Positions 1-10,230 of a stretch of DNA of 15,730 nt are shown here, one piece after another. The stretch spans positions 1 through 15,730 of the forward strand of contig JAQIWT010000726.1 in the NCBI GenBank assembly GCA_034696485.1, in the 5' to 3' direction. Below the pieces are notes generated by a model. The model was not told the origin of the DNA, searched no databases, and saw only the letters and a list, made by a program, of their open reading frames with translations. The DNA comes from Isohypsibius dastychi. Lineage: Eukaryota; Tardigrada; Eutardigrada; Parachela; Isohypsibiidae. Numbering within the stretch: position 1 is the stretch's first letter; each line of letters begins with the position of its first letter. The position numbers and the translations under genes are program-made.

Positions 1-3000
1 TTTTCATGAAGATTGTAAGAGCAGCCATATCCGTCGGAGACGACTGGTCCGTATCCCATAAAAGTGCGTTCATCAGTAGTTGGCACCTGCAAATAAGAAC
101 CAAATGCATATAAGATTTATCTGCATACTTGCATTGGGGGAAAGCAGTTTCATTGTCTAAACGGGAAAATCACTTATTAAATAACTAAATTACTATAATA
201 TATCACTATGAATTATTATATTACTCATCATATCAAATACAATAAATTACTAAATATTCGAGAAGTAAAATTATGGTGAATAATTTTTGAGTGGTCGATA
301 AAAAACTTTGCCCGCTCACGTTTGTGATGTGAATTTAATCCTCTATCTTGATCTTTAGAAGTAACTTTTCAATATTTTAATTTAAAAACTTCGACATTTT
401 GGGTAATATCAAAGTTATGTATGGTATGTATGGTAAAACTAGAAAGCTAGAAAATTTGGACAGTACAAAAGAAAAAGATCAGAAAAGTGGAAAAAAAGAT
501 CAACAAAATGTGTTTTTTCCCGAGTTATTTCTATGTCTTCTGCCGATTTAAACTGCTCCTTTTCTGGTGATGAATTTACCTGGCTGGTCGACAGCGCGAA
601 ATAATTGAACTTTTTGAAATTGTCATCCGCGAAAACATCCGGCATGTGTCCAGTGGTTTCAATTCCAATTTCACGAAGAGCGATGAAATAATTGTCGACA
701 CCTTGTCCACGAATAGCCTATATATTTAATATCACGTTATTATTTTTCCCCAATCAAATTCACATTTCAGATTTCCAACAAACTATCATCTGAGAGTTCA
801 ATGCACGTCAAACTTGAAAACAAATACCTTATTCATAACATCTGTTTGTTTCTCCATCGCCGCTCGAAAAAGTCTTCGCATTTCATCCCGACTGATCCCA
901 TTGTGGGTCATCGCTTGAACCCATGTTTTCGCCTCCTTCGTCGCAGCACGAATGACATCCACTCGACCGTAATTAAAACGACGAATCGAAGCGGATTCAT
1001 AAGTAGCAACGAGATGCCCATGTGACCTTTTGAGAAAAACAGTCAACAATGATGCACTCCTACTTAGTGGGAAGTTTCACGTACTTGTAATAAGCCAGCT
1101 GCAATGCCAGCTGAACGAAGCAGTCCGGACTCATTTTGTGATTTTTCGGCACATTTTTACCGAATAAATCGAAGCGATAAACTCGCAGTTCCAAATCGCC
1201 GGCCAAACTGGAACAAAACAAAAATGAACGTCATAAACAGCAAAAATAAAAAATATTGATTGCATGAATTAACAATAATGATTGCCTGAATCTAAATATC
1301 TTCACGAAACCAATGTTATAAAACTCAAATCCAAAAACCGTATGACTGCGGGCTAAATTTTTCATAAATTGTCTTTCCAGACCACGGACCATCTTTTTGT
1401 TGAAATCCGGTTGAGCGGACTAATCTCAGGTTTTATGCACGATTTCCTGCAGTTTATTTTGTTTTTCGGAGAACAGGAACTTATTCTTACCGGTCAATTG
1501 CGGTGCACGTCTCATCAAGAATATCCAATAATTCGGGAGATAACGACCACATGAGATGTTTTGGTCGCGTGGTAATTTCGCCATTCTCTGCATGTCCGTT
1601 GATTGATTTGGCCAATTTAGTTCTCCAAGTTGATCTTCAAAATATAAAATCAAAAAAGACTTAATAAAACGCAAAGAAATTATTTAAATAACTTACGCTT
1701 TATTAAGAGCAAATTCGATCATGGCGACAACCGGGATGCCCTCAGCCGTTGAATGCTCGTAATTCAATCCGCAATATCCCGCGCGATTAATGATCAATTG
1801 CACCGGTTTCTCGAACCATCGATTTCTGCTGTGGGCAGTTGAGCCCCCTCCGTGAATCATCTGCGAAATTGGACATTCTGGTCAAACTGGGTTAAATTAT
1901 TTTTCCGCCTGATGATTACCTCATGCAAAGTAGTGGTCTCCTCGTTAACGTCAATATCGCTCATAACTTGGCATTCGTCATCCAAACAAAGAATGAACAA
2001 GCTGCTTTCTATGCTCGCTAAGGATTTGGCATTTGTAGCGTCTGTAAAGTGGACCATTATCTGGGAGTCAGTCTGGATGCATGGAATTATGTAAGTAAAT
2101 TGTCAAGAATTTTATTCTCGAGGAAAAAATTTGTGCGTGGAAATATTTGGGTAATAACTGTTTGCTAGTTCAGGATTAAATTAGGGCGGAGAAGGTTATT
2201 TTCTCTGAATGGCTATAATCAATCAGTATTTGTAAAAGCATGCCAAAAATTATTAAGTAAGATATTATTGTGTAAAAATTTGCACTGAAAATTCAGAAAT
2301 AATTTAATATTCAGTCAAGATTGAAAATTATTCCAGTTACTTTCCGTGAAATTTCCGTTTCAAACAGCGCAAAATTGAGGGGGAGTTCCCTCACTCATTT
2401 GTGATTTATCTAACTCGTTCTCATTATTTGGAACAACTTTATGAAACAAAAATACTTGGATTTATTTTCAAACAATTGTGCTTGGTACACTATTATTTGG
2501 ATTATTTTCTGATTATCAAAACATTTAGATTATTAAATCTTGTGAATCCTCATTGGAATTGTCACTCTTCATTCACTAGCAAAAAGGGCGATGCTCGTCA
2601 GGAACTCCGTACGTTGTAGATAAATGACCGGATCAATTCCTGACCGCTGCTGAATGTCTTGCGAGTTACTGAACGTAAATATCGAATGTCTGGGCACGAA
2701 CGCAGGGAATATCGTACTGAGTTCCTGAACAGTAGTTATACGAATTCCTGACTAAGAACCATGTGGACTTCTAGTGGAGTCCCGGAAAAAAACATTTGAA
2801 CCGATCATTGACCTCTGTATAATACTGAACTTATGTATTTCCTTATCTTCTTGTTTTGAAAATGGGGACGGAAGAATCTGTTCCTATGTGTGCTGTGCCT
2901 GTGATTTGTGAAAAACATTTCCCAGAATCCGTTCTGTTAATTGTTAATTCCTGTGTCTGTGATAAGATCTGTCTGGCATTCAACCCATGCCAGTCAAGAA

Positions 3001-5467
3001 CCCTTCCAAGGTTCCCAATCCCAACCCTGCTAAAGAATTCAATAAGACACCAATAAGATCGCGTTGTCGGTTTTCCCAGCTTTGATGGAGGATGCAAGGC
3101 AATACCAACTCATCAGGTCAGAAAACGGTCAGGTAGTTTCCAATAATATCTTGATGCAGTCTTATTTCAGATCAATTTCTTTGTTTTAGTAAGATCGCAA
3201 CCAATGTCCAAATATTTAGTACATAATTTTGTAAATGATATATTATTTTACTCATTATCAAGTTATCAAATATTGGGGTCGGGTAATCCTGATCTCGGAA
3301 TATTGTTTTGAACTGGCGCCCATAACACTGCGACGTTTCCTCTTGATTCTACTAATTATTATCTGTGATGAAAACCCCTTCCCCCCAAATCTCCTCACCC
3401 CCAAGCAAATCTCAACAAATATTTTCTAAGTCCGAGTTCCTGACGAAAGGATGACGCCCAAAACCTGGTGTATTCTTGATCTGAGGGTATTCCTGTTCTG
3501 AAACGTACTCGATTCCGCGATTTTGCAAAAAGAGGCGTGCCCGTACAGATCAGTAATTCGTTTTACTAGTGTTCTTTTGTCTTTCTTAACGTCTATGTCT
3601 AGTCAATGTATGCATATAATCACGGAAAATCTGCGATTCATATAATATTTTTATCCCAGAAACGAATTATATCTTTCAACTTTGTTTTGTGTTTCAGAAC
3701 GAAGGTTTATTTGAATTATTACCATCAACAAGGAGCTCATGTGTTTGTCCCCATCGTCGCCGGTCAAGTGTGGTGAATATGCCAACCGGAAGTTCTGGAT
3801 GTTCACTGCTATTCTCAACGATCCATTGGAGTTCCTGCGCTAATTGCTCGGCAGATCGCGTAGTGCCGTCCTGGAAAACCGTCAGCTGGAAGTATTGGCC
3901 TTTTGTGGCTACAATGCAGTGCTCCGAGTCAGTGAAACGAATGCGCTCATCTTGAAGCACTCCTGGCCGGCGGTAAGTGAGGAACATGTTATTGTATTGT
4001 TTCATACAAAGCGGCTCGTTATTGCGTGTGTATTGCTGGGCGATGCCTTCGGCGTCGATTAACAATTTATATTCAATCATCCCGGGAATGACTTCCGCCG
4101 CAAACCTAAAATTAGGAAAATACTCAGATTTCGTGCTCTACTTTACATGAAAATAATTATTTCCTACCGAAGCCATTCTTTCTCGCTGGCGAAATTCTGC
4201 TTTGGTAATACCATTCCGGGATTCGAGTTGACCGGAAGAGAAAGTCCCATCCGGAAGTACATGTCATTCAGCCAGTAATCATAGGCCTGAAATGAGAGAA
4301 AAATTTATACACGTAGAATTTGTTAGGGATCATCAGATGTTTAATTTAAAATAGGTAAAGTCACAAAATACAATTAGGCTGTTTTTCTTTAGCTCACTGT
4401 CAAATGTTGCCAAAATAATGACGGAAACTGGGAGAACATCAATCAAAATTAGACCAGGTCAAGAATTTGTAAATAATATTCAATGTTAATAAAATCTGTA
4501 CCGCGGTAACTGGCTTTCCAAGATTCAAATTTAATAACTGCCACAAGCGTTTAAATGCCATGGCATCGTAATTTCGACAAGACTCGTGACTGGAGACAAC
4601 GATAAGGTTGAATACCTGTGTTAATTCTATATTGTTTTCAGGGTTCATCGAAAGCTTGAAATTCTGAAAAGTGACAGTGAATCTTTCAATTCAGTTCTGC
4701 GCTGCAGAAATACAGTTGGGTCAATACTTTGATTCATCGAAATTCTCAAACTAGGAGCAAATTATTCAAATTCTGATCTCAGAAAAATAATTAAAACCGC
4801 GACGACTGTGCGTTCAGCGGAAATTACTGATTTCATGGTCATTTTGATTACAGTTTCAAGAAGGGTATCAATTTTCGTATATTGAGTGGACGTTCGATTT
4901 TTCCAATAATTTACCAACCAAAATTGTGGAAAAGAGATCCATATATTTAATCGATGCACACCATGAGACTGAATTTCCACGAACAGGAAAATGAGTAAAA
5001 TCGAAATTCCGTCCCAGTCACTCATCCAAACTCTTCCCCTCAAATTTATACGGAAATTCATTAATGGCCAACAAGGGAAATTAGCTACTGCCAAGAAGTA
5101 AAGCCACCGAGATTAAGGAAACAAAGCCGATCGGTCACATTTCAAATCCCCTTGACAAATCTTCCCAAGGGAGCCATCGGATAACTTGTCCCAGTCAGAG
5201 TCGGCACAAAACTGCGCCTGCAAGCCAGATACTTGGGATTAACGACTTACTTACCCAATTATCCGCATGTTCCGCAAACTCCTCCAATTTCGAGTGTAAT
5301 TGCTGACCGAGTCCGCCATTTGCCGTAAACTTCTCCGAAAGGTCACGGGCATGCTCCCAGTCTTCGGTTGAGACAATGGCGCTTAAATCGTCCAGATATC
5401 GCTGAAAACATTCCTTCTGCGATGGAACCGGCAGCTTGGGGGGAATTTCGTAGCGGCTAATTGACAT
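1..5467 (-). CDS. ChAT: Choline acetyltransferase (choline/carnitine acyltransferase family), 10 exons, 3' end off the left edge
   Basis: Makes acetylcholine from choline and acetyl-CoA in cholinergic neurons (known for the family). Exons read on the minus strand: 5467-5255, 4286-4168, 4105-3723, 2041-1920, 1860-1697, 1634-1491, 1207-1085, 1026-828, 717-580, 86-1. Every intron is GT-AG and all phases agree, giving 563 codons with no stop; roughly the last 50-60 residues are outside. Seen: N-terminal [15 protein letters not shown] (75-82); LCMKQY; HGGGS (283-286 plus neighbours); catalytic His315 in YEHSTAEG; CoA-site FGKNVPK (397-403) and SPDCFVQ; TYESAS (431-436); STS (532-534); [11 protein letters not shown] near the end. 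Choline-type residues are Met80, Val445 (GRVDVIR) and Asn498 (VDNY), where carnitine acetyltransferase has Ala, Thr and Arg. Val447 replaces the usual ChAT Asn. A divergent carnitine acetyltransferase is the alternative. The start is the first in-frame ATG; see the separate entry on a possible upstream exon. Confidence 0.9.
2042..3722 (-). other. ChAT intron 3 (1681 bp)
   Basis: The donor GTAATA follows position 3723 and the acceptor TTTACAG precedes 2041. It is AT-rich at both ends. Scattered copies of a word like GARTTCCTGA occur at about 2598-2750 and again at 3430-3500, which may be remnants of a decayed repeat. No coding sequence is recognisable. Confidence 0.8.
4287..5254 (-). other. 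ChAT intron 1 (968 bp)
   Basis: The donor GTAAGT follows the TGG codon at 5255 and the acceptor TTTCAG precedes 4286. It contains a 110-codon open frame (4762-5094, minus strand, no ATG start) that I do not recognise and treat as chance. Nothing else stands out. Confidence 0.8.
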
Positions 5468-5510
5468 GATTGGGGAAAGTGTCAATGCGCCGAAAAGTCG
5501 TCCGCCGACT
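5468..5510 (-). other. Possible 5' extension of ChAT reading frame with a splice acceptor
   Basis: The frame of the ChAT start codon stays open upstream, with no ATG, up to an in-frame TGA near 5570. A pyrimidine-rich acceptor (TTTTCGCAG) ends at 5509 on the minus strand. Splicing there would add the residues GGRLFGALTLSPI before Met1. If used, an upstream exon outside the recognised coding region would supply the true start. I could not find that exon. Equally this may be plain 5' leader, with ATG at 5467 used. Confidence 0.3.
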
Positions 5511-5517
5511 GCGAAAA

Positions 5518-5880
5518 TGAACCAATCGTTTATGTCGAGGTTGACAAGTCGCGGGTCGGTTCAAGTGCGGCCAAAAAAGCAGCGTGCTTCGGGTAAACGC
5601 AAAGAAATCAGTGTGGTAGGAAATTCAAAGTTGAGCGATTATAAAGGGGGGACGCGCCTATGTTAGAATTAGCTTAAGGAACTTGCTTGAGTTTTTCTTC
5701 CTTTCTTCCTTCGATTGCTTCTTTCCCAATCCAGGAACATCTTCAGGGACGGCGTCTTGCTCTCTTTGGCTGTCGAATATTGCTGCAGCTGTGCTTACGT
5801 CTTCCTTCGACTCAACCGGAAGCGTGGTGAGGCGAGCCGGTCGATGTTTGAGCTTCGTGCAAAAAGTGACCTTTTTCTAA
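5518..5880 (+). other. Weak two-exon plus-strand ORF candidate, unrecognised
   Basis: An ATG at 5518 opens a basic, Lys/Arg-rich frame (MNQSFMSRLTSRG...). It meets possible donors GTAAAC (near 5591) and GTAGGA (near 5617). An acceptor (CCCAATCCAG) ends at 5739. The GTAAAC donor in phase 1 joins to a Ser-rich frame ending with TAA at 5880. The protein resembles nothing I know, no downstream exon supports it, and the composition is simple. The TATA-like site at 5640 lies inside the proposed intron, which argues against this model. It may just be the ChAT upstream region. Confidence 0.12.
5640..5645 (+). promoter_or_regulatory. TATA-like box, plus strand
   Basis: TATAAA is followed by a run of six G. 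It would place a plus-strand transcription start near 5670, divergent from ChAT. No clear gene follows, so its use is uncertain. Confidence 0.25.
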
Positions 5881-5903
5881 TCAACCCCTTCAAGGCGTCA
5901 TAA

Positions 5904-7735
5904 CGAACTTCTTCCACCGTGTGATTGCAGTGATCTTTTGATAAAAAACCATAAAAAAATGGGAGAATGCAAAATACTGAAAAAATTGCTGTAGAGGCGA
6001 TTTGTCTGATGAGTGAATTTGATCCCTGAACCAATTAAAAACAAACACATTCAAAACAAATTGAGTATCTTGACACAGTTCTGCATATATCTTTATAATC
6101 AAACTCAAAAATATAATTAATAATTAAAATATAATCAAAATATAATTTTCTGACTGAAAATATTTAGTTAAATCCCAGTCGAATTCGAAAAATTGACTTC
6201 ATTCAGAAATGATCCCTTAATACTTAAAAACACCAACAAGCGATTTCTGAATTACATTAAAAATTAGCGAATGTAATTTGATTCGTTTGGCTCGCCATAA
6301 AAAAGCCGGCATGTCAGAACTGGTTGGCAGACAAGGACCTTGACGAAAATGGGGCCGGATCAGCTTGGTTGCTCTTGGTTTCTGCCACTGATTGGTTTTC
6401 TCCATTGACAAGTTTGCAAATGATTTTCGTCCCAACAGGGACTGTGTACACTAGTCATTAGTGAGGAAGGCGGAGGATCTTAGCCGGCGGGCTACGCGCT
6501 TGCCCATCAAATTTACACAAGATTCTGCGGCTTCATTTCATCGATTTCCGGTGGCCGGCGAACTTGAGAAGAAATGCTTGTCGAGCGCTCATTGCCGGAA
6601 ACTCTTTTGAATAGCAGAATTGCTCATTTTCACAGAACCACTTAAAACTCACCCCCATCAATTCTCTCTGCTCACCGGAAAAAATATTTTTCCACTTGGA
6701 CAGACAGCTAAAAGAACGTGACCTTTTGGTTAATCAACTGTTTCAATTTTTTCTCAAAATACGGGTGCGGCAGAAAGGCGTTGTTTTTTCCGCTAACGAA
6801 TTTATCAAACATGTTAGCAACTTGACCGAAATCGGAGGTTAAATTGAAGAAGGCAACATAGAGCATTGACTATTAGCGGGGCCGTTTGCGGTTGTTAACG
6901 ATTTAGTGCGTTCGCCCCTAATCTGCTTCATTGCTCCCTTTTTAGCCCCCTGTCCGCTACTCTCCCAACCGGAAACTGGACGGCCGGGGTATGCAGCTGC
7001 GTGCATCATCAAAATGGATGAGCTTGATTGAGTAGCGGAATATAAAATCAACCCTACTCTAATCTGGGAATTTTCTAGTCCGGGAAAAACACATGAGACC
7101 CAGTATATTGTTATTGTTTCGCCAAAACAGACCCCCTCAAATTGACGTCACAACTGTTTGACTAATTCCGCTGATCATTTTCGAACTTTTGAACGTTTGT
7201 CCAAGACATTTTCCATGACGCAAGTTCGTCGATCGATGGTTTTTGCTCGCGCTCCAAAAAACATTTTCTTCCGGTTTTGTGGAAGATGTTTTCTGAAGGA
7301 TCAGATAACACGACTTGTCCATCAAAAAAACCGGCTATGACGTTCTTCGGCTTGACACTTGCACTTGGTTCTGATGTGCGGCAAAGCAAGTTTGCCAAAT
7401 AATCTAAATGGATTGAGTGGAGGAAAATCAATTCACCTCTTTTAGGAGGAGAATGGAAGGAAGATGATGTTTACCGAACAGTATCTTTCTGACATTTCTG
7501 ACCTCAATTACGCTCGTTATTTCAACCTGTAACATGTGTTTGAGAAGACGGCAGTTCAAATATGAGTTTCCAGGAACAGACGTCTATCTGTCGCTCACAC
7601 GAGGAACAGACACTATTCACGATTTTTTTGCAAAATACCCGCACGCAGATGATTTTGGAAAATCATTGGAGTCACAAATATGCCTGGAAAAAACTCAAGG
7701 AATTTTTTATAATCTGTTTCCAGCGTGTACAGACC
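5904..7735. other. Intergenic stretch without recognisable genes
   Basis: About 1.8 kb between the ChAT 5' end and the first foldback-like element. The left part (6060-6250) is AT-rich; the remainder has mixed composition. Open frames on both strands are under 90 codons and resemble no family I know. I saw no tRNA, transporter or transposase sequence. Confidence 0.6.
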
Positions 7736-7911
7736 ATTCGCCGAAAATTTCGGCGAAAACTGATTTTTGAAAGCGCGACACTTTGCCGAATGAAAACTGC
7801 TTTTCGCCGAAGAGACCTTTCGCCGAATTCCAAAACACTAAATTTTGGCCGACAGGACACTTTGCCGAATCGAAAATCACTTTTTTTTCGCCGAAACGAC
7901 ATTTTGCTGAA
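7736..7911 (-). repeat. Element 1 left arm, GCCGAA repeats
   Basis: About eight GCCGAA-like cores lie at roughly 7740, 7785, 7806, 7822, 7848, 7864, 7890 and 7906. Adjacent intervals are often 16 bp, or 16 plus about 5-10 bp. Open frames across this arm are by-products of the repeat. Confidence 0.65.
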
Positions 7912-8119
7912 TGTGATAAATTAGGAGGCAAGAACGGTCCGAGTGACAATTTCGTTCACTTGTCCTTCCGGCTATATGTTTTTACCCCGAGCTAATTTCT
8001 GGACCCCTGGTTATGGATTCAGATTCAGCGTATTTTTCTGATACAGAAAACATGATTTGTTTGGGGACATATTCTTCCGCCGGAAGTCAGCTTTACTGGT
8101 GAAACAGCGGGGGTTTACA

Positions 8120-8235
8120 TTCCAAAACGAGTTTCGGGCGGACCGGGGGTTTCGGGAGTTGGGGGGCTCGGGGGGCGAGCGGGGGTTGCGGGGGCGGAGC
8201 CCCTGCATGGTTCTGGGTTTCGGGGGGTGCGGGGG
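8120..8235 (+). other. G-run island with quadruplex potential
   Basis: Many runs of four to six G are separated by short loops on the plus strand, unlike the AT-rich surroundings. It lies in the core of element 1 and contains GCGGGGGCGGAGCCCC, related to a word in the core of element 2. Confidence 0.6.
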
Positions 8236-8391
8236 TGCGTCTTGAACTTCACGTTTGATGTTGCTTGAATCGTGAAACTTTTAGTTTAGTTTTTTAATTT
8301 TTGATTCTCCCTTGTCCCTTGGCTCAGACGTCTGAACGATATAAAAAGTGTACAGTATCATTCGAACCTTTTCGAACCAGAAAAACCTCTT

Positions 8392-8557
8392 CGGTAGAAT
8401 GGCCCTTCGGCAAAGTGTACTATGAGGCGAAATGTCCTTTCGACAAAATGTCCTATTCGGCGAAATGTCATGTCGGCAAAAAATGATTCGGCGAAAAGTT
8501 CATTCGGCTAAAAAAATCGGCAAAATGTCTTTTCGGCAAATCGTCGTTTCGGCGAAT
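8392..8557 (+). repeat. Element 1 right arm, TTCGGC repeats
   Basis: Eleven degenerate units with spacing of 13-17 bp, mostly 16. The consensus is roughly TTTCGGCRAAATGTCC. Orientation is opposite to the left arm. Confidence 0.7.
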
Positions 8558-8593
8558 CAAGGCAGTACCACCAGAACTGGAAAGTTTTACCTT

Positions 8594-9033
8594 TCCGTTT
8601 ACCCATGAGCTGCTCGCGAAGTCCGTATAGCGGTACGCGCTACCTTATTTCAACCGCTTCGCCCAGGTTGCCCAACCACGTTGAATCTGCTTACTGGTAT
8701 TTTGCTTAGCTTCTTTGCCATCCTTTCTTGATTCACTCGATACTCGACAGCTCATGTAGTGGACACGATCCACTCAAAACCTCGAGTTGAACCATAAAAC
8801 TCTGAGCCCCAGCACTATCTATCGCCAAGCATTGGCATACTGATAGACCTCTGCTGAATGAGGAGACCAACTCCAGTCAGGAGTCCTGATGTACATCATG
8901 GCAGGATTTAATTAATTAAAACATCTGTTTCCAAGCAGTGATCACTTTTTCCATCATCAATCTACGTCTCGGTGAAATAGCAAAAGAATTCACGACGTGT
9001 CGGATGATCGCTGCCTCCGGTCAGAACTAGGTA
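8594..9033. repeat. Duplicated non-coding block A, unit 1 copy
   Basis: Shares several stretches with 13676-14140, for example CTGAATGAGGAG, TTTCCAAGCAGTG and CTTTCTTGATT. No reading frame is conserved between the copies, so I treat it as non-coding. Confidence 0.7.
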
Positions 9034-9504
9034 GAGGACTTCATTATTTATGGACACACGGAATCGCCATTTGAGCTATTTTTCTTGCAATCACCAAGAA
9101 CCTCCTTTTCAAGGTACTGACCGAATATCAAATTCAACGAATACCGTGGAATGTCAAAGTCGTCTTTTCTCGAAAATTTCGCAAACTTCGGCTAGATGCT
9201 CGGTGCCCGATGCAATAATTCCCAAACTCCTATCATGAAGTTCTTGCTTTTGAGCGGCATCCTTCCACATCCGCACATCCTTCCACTTCCGCATCCTTCC
9301 GGCATCCTTCCACCCCGATATCTGGACGTTCTACACCGCAACTAGAAACAGAATAAGCGTTCAACCGGAAGTCAACCGCAGATCATTTGTACGACCTAAA
9401 TTTTCGCGGAGAGATTTTCGCGAAAAACACAAATTCAAAATTCAAAGTCCTCATTCACTTTCGGACACGTTTCACTTCCTCAAAATATAAAATTGATTAA
9501 AGAT
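9034..9504. other. Unit 1-specific segment without a recognised gene
   Basis: Replaces the shorter segment 14141-14392 of unit 2, which carries FTCD cyclodeaminase sequence. It holds four copies of CATCCTTCC (9258-9311) and a short protein-like minus-strand stretch near 9142-9235 interrupted by a stop. No family recognised. Confidence 0.5.
9258..9311 (+). repeat. Short CATCCTTCC repeat cluster
   Basis: Four exact copies of CATCCTTCC start at 9258, 9276, 9292 and 9303. The spacing is irregular, so this is a minor simple repeat. Confidence 0.7.
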
Positions 9505-9514
9505 TCATCCGAAT

Positions 9515-9735
9515 TCGCTGAGCTAATTGTATTCTCCTGGAGTCCTGATACCACCAGCCAATAGCTTGAAAGTGACTGTCTGCCAAGTTCTTGGAGTCAA
9601 CGACCTTGATCATGAATGTTTTAGCGCGATGCGGTGAGCTTGTCCTCTTGTGAGAAGAAGATCGATGTTCTATGCAACGAGGCACTTCCGGGCACCAGCG
9701 GTCGTGGCACCCCAACGGGGAACTATGGAGAAATT
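9515..9735 (-). pseudogene. Formimidoyltransferase-cyclodeaminase fragment, decayed (unit 1)
   Basis: On the minus strand, translation from 9723 gives VPRWGATTAGARKCLVA, then a TAG stop, then [17 protein letters not shown]. After a frame change comes QAIGWWYQ. The order and words match the formiminotransferase domain of FTCD, which in histidine breakdown moves the formimino group to tetrahydrofolate. The sequence is also the duplicate of the better-preserved fragment in unit 2. Stops and frameshifts rule out a functional product. The match begins at the conserved VPRWGAT motif; the surrounding exon border is not clear here. Confidence 0.8.
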
Positions 9736-9792
9736 CAGACCACTCTGCTGGTTTTGAGATCAATTTTAATACATACGTGATGGTCTACAGTA

Positions 9793-9801
9793 ATCGAACG
9801 G
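9793..9801 (+). repeat. Target-site duplication, left copy (ATCGAACGG)
   Basis: Identical 9-mer to 10448-10456, directly outside the left end of element 2. Unit 2 has one related site (ATCGAAAG, near 14757) with no element. Confidence 0.75.
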
Positions 9802-9814
9802 CGCCATGAACTTT

Positions 9815-10003
9815 CGTGGGCAGAGTTTTCGTAGTCTGGAGGTTTCGTAGTTTATTTTACGTAGTCTCTACCATTCGTAGTCAAGAACTTTCGTTTTGCG
9901 GAGCTTTCGTAGTCACGACTATTGGTAGCAAGAAATCTCGTAGCAGAAAATACGTAGTCAGAGTTTCCGTAGCAGAGAGAATTCGTAGCCAGAAAATTCG
10001 TAG
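9815..10003 (+). repeat. Element 2 left arm, TTCGTAGTC repeats
   Basis: Thirteen cores begin at about 9815, 9830, 9846, 9860, 9876, 9892, 9908, 9924, 9939, 9953, 9968, 9984 and 9999. Spacing is 14-16 bp. Core TTCGTAGTC or TTCGTAGC, with degenerate spacers. Confidence 0.8.
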
Positions 10004-10230
10004 TCTGAAATTTTATTATTCCAAAAATCTTTAAAAAAACAAAAATGTGGGGGCTCCGCCTCCGCAGCACCCACGCGGGGGCTGCATTCCTGAGCCATTT
10101 TTTCCATGAAACCCGCTGTTGAAACAGTTAAATCCACTTCCACCGGCAGCCCCACCACCCACAGAATCAATTTGTTCTAGTGTAATTCGCCGATCTAAGT
10201 GCGGTGGCAGTTAGTACAGTTTGTATTTGG

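Larger units (their letters stand above)
7736..8557. mobile_element. Foldback-type element 1 with inverted arms of a 16-bp repeat
   Basis: The left arm (7736-7911) carries repeated GCCGAA words. The right arm (8392-8557) carries the reverse complement TTCGGC, often as TTCGGCAAAATGTC. In the right arm the core C falls at about 8392, 8408, 8425, 8441, 8458, 8474, 8489, 8505, 8518, 8534 and 8550, a period close to 16 bp. The left arm is less regular, with gaps. Both outer ends read ATTCGCCGAAA inward, an 11-bp terminal inverted repeat. The centre (7912-8391) includes a G-rich island. No transposase frame is present, so it would be non-autonomous. I found no target-site duplication, so the boundaries are estimates. 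Confidence 0.55.

Noticed and set aside
4762-5094. 110-codon minus-strand frame inside ChAT intron 1
   Set aside because: Lacks an ATG start, shows no family resemblance, and lies between two securely placed exons.
1-5467. Carnitine acetyltransferase as the name of the left gene
   Set aside because: This was my first reading from the general family motifs. The residues at the choline-site positions and ChAT-like words ([18 protein letters not shown]) fit ChAT better.
7562-7924. 120-codon plus-strand frame rich in Arg, Phe and Asn
   Set aside because: Largely a translation of the 16-bp repeat arm of element 1.
7736-8557. CRISPR-like array from the regular 16-bp spacing
   Set aside because: The genome is clearly eukaryotic, units are degenerate with no distinct spacers, and the orientation inverts around a core.
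7727-8570. Target-site duplication for element 1
   Set aside because: The 9 bases outside each end (GTACAGACC-like on the left, CAAGGCAGT on the right) do not match, so I do not claim one.
9142-9235. Short minus-strand stretch with protein-like composition (ASGTEHLAEVCEIFEKR)
   Set aside because: Interrupted by a stop, under 40 residues, absent from unit 2 and not recognised. It could be a relic of an unknown exon, but I cannot support a call.
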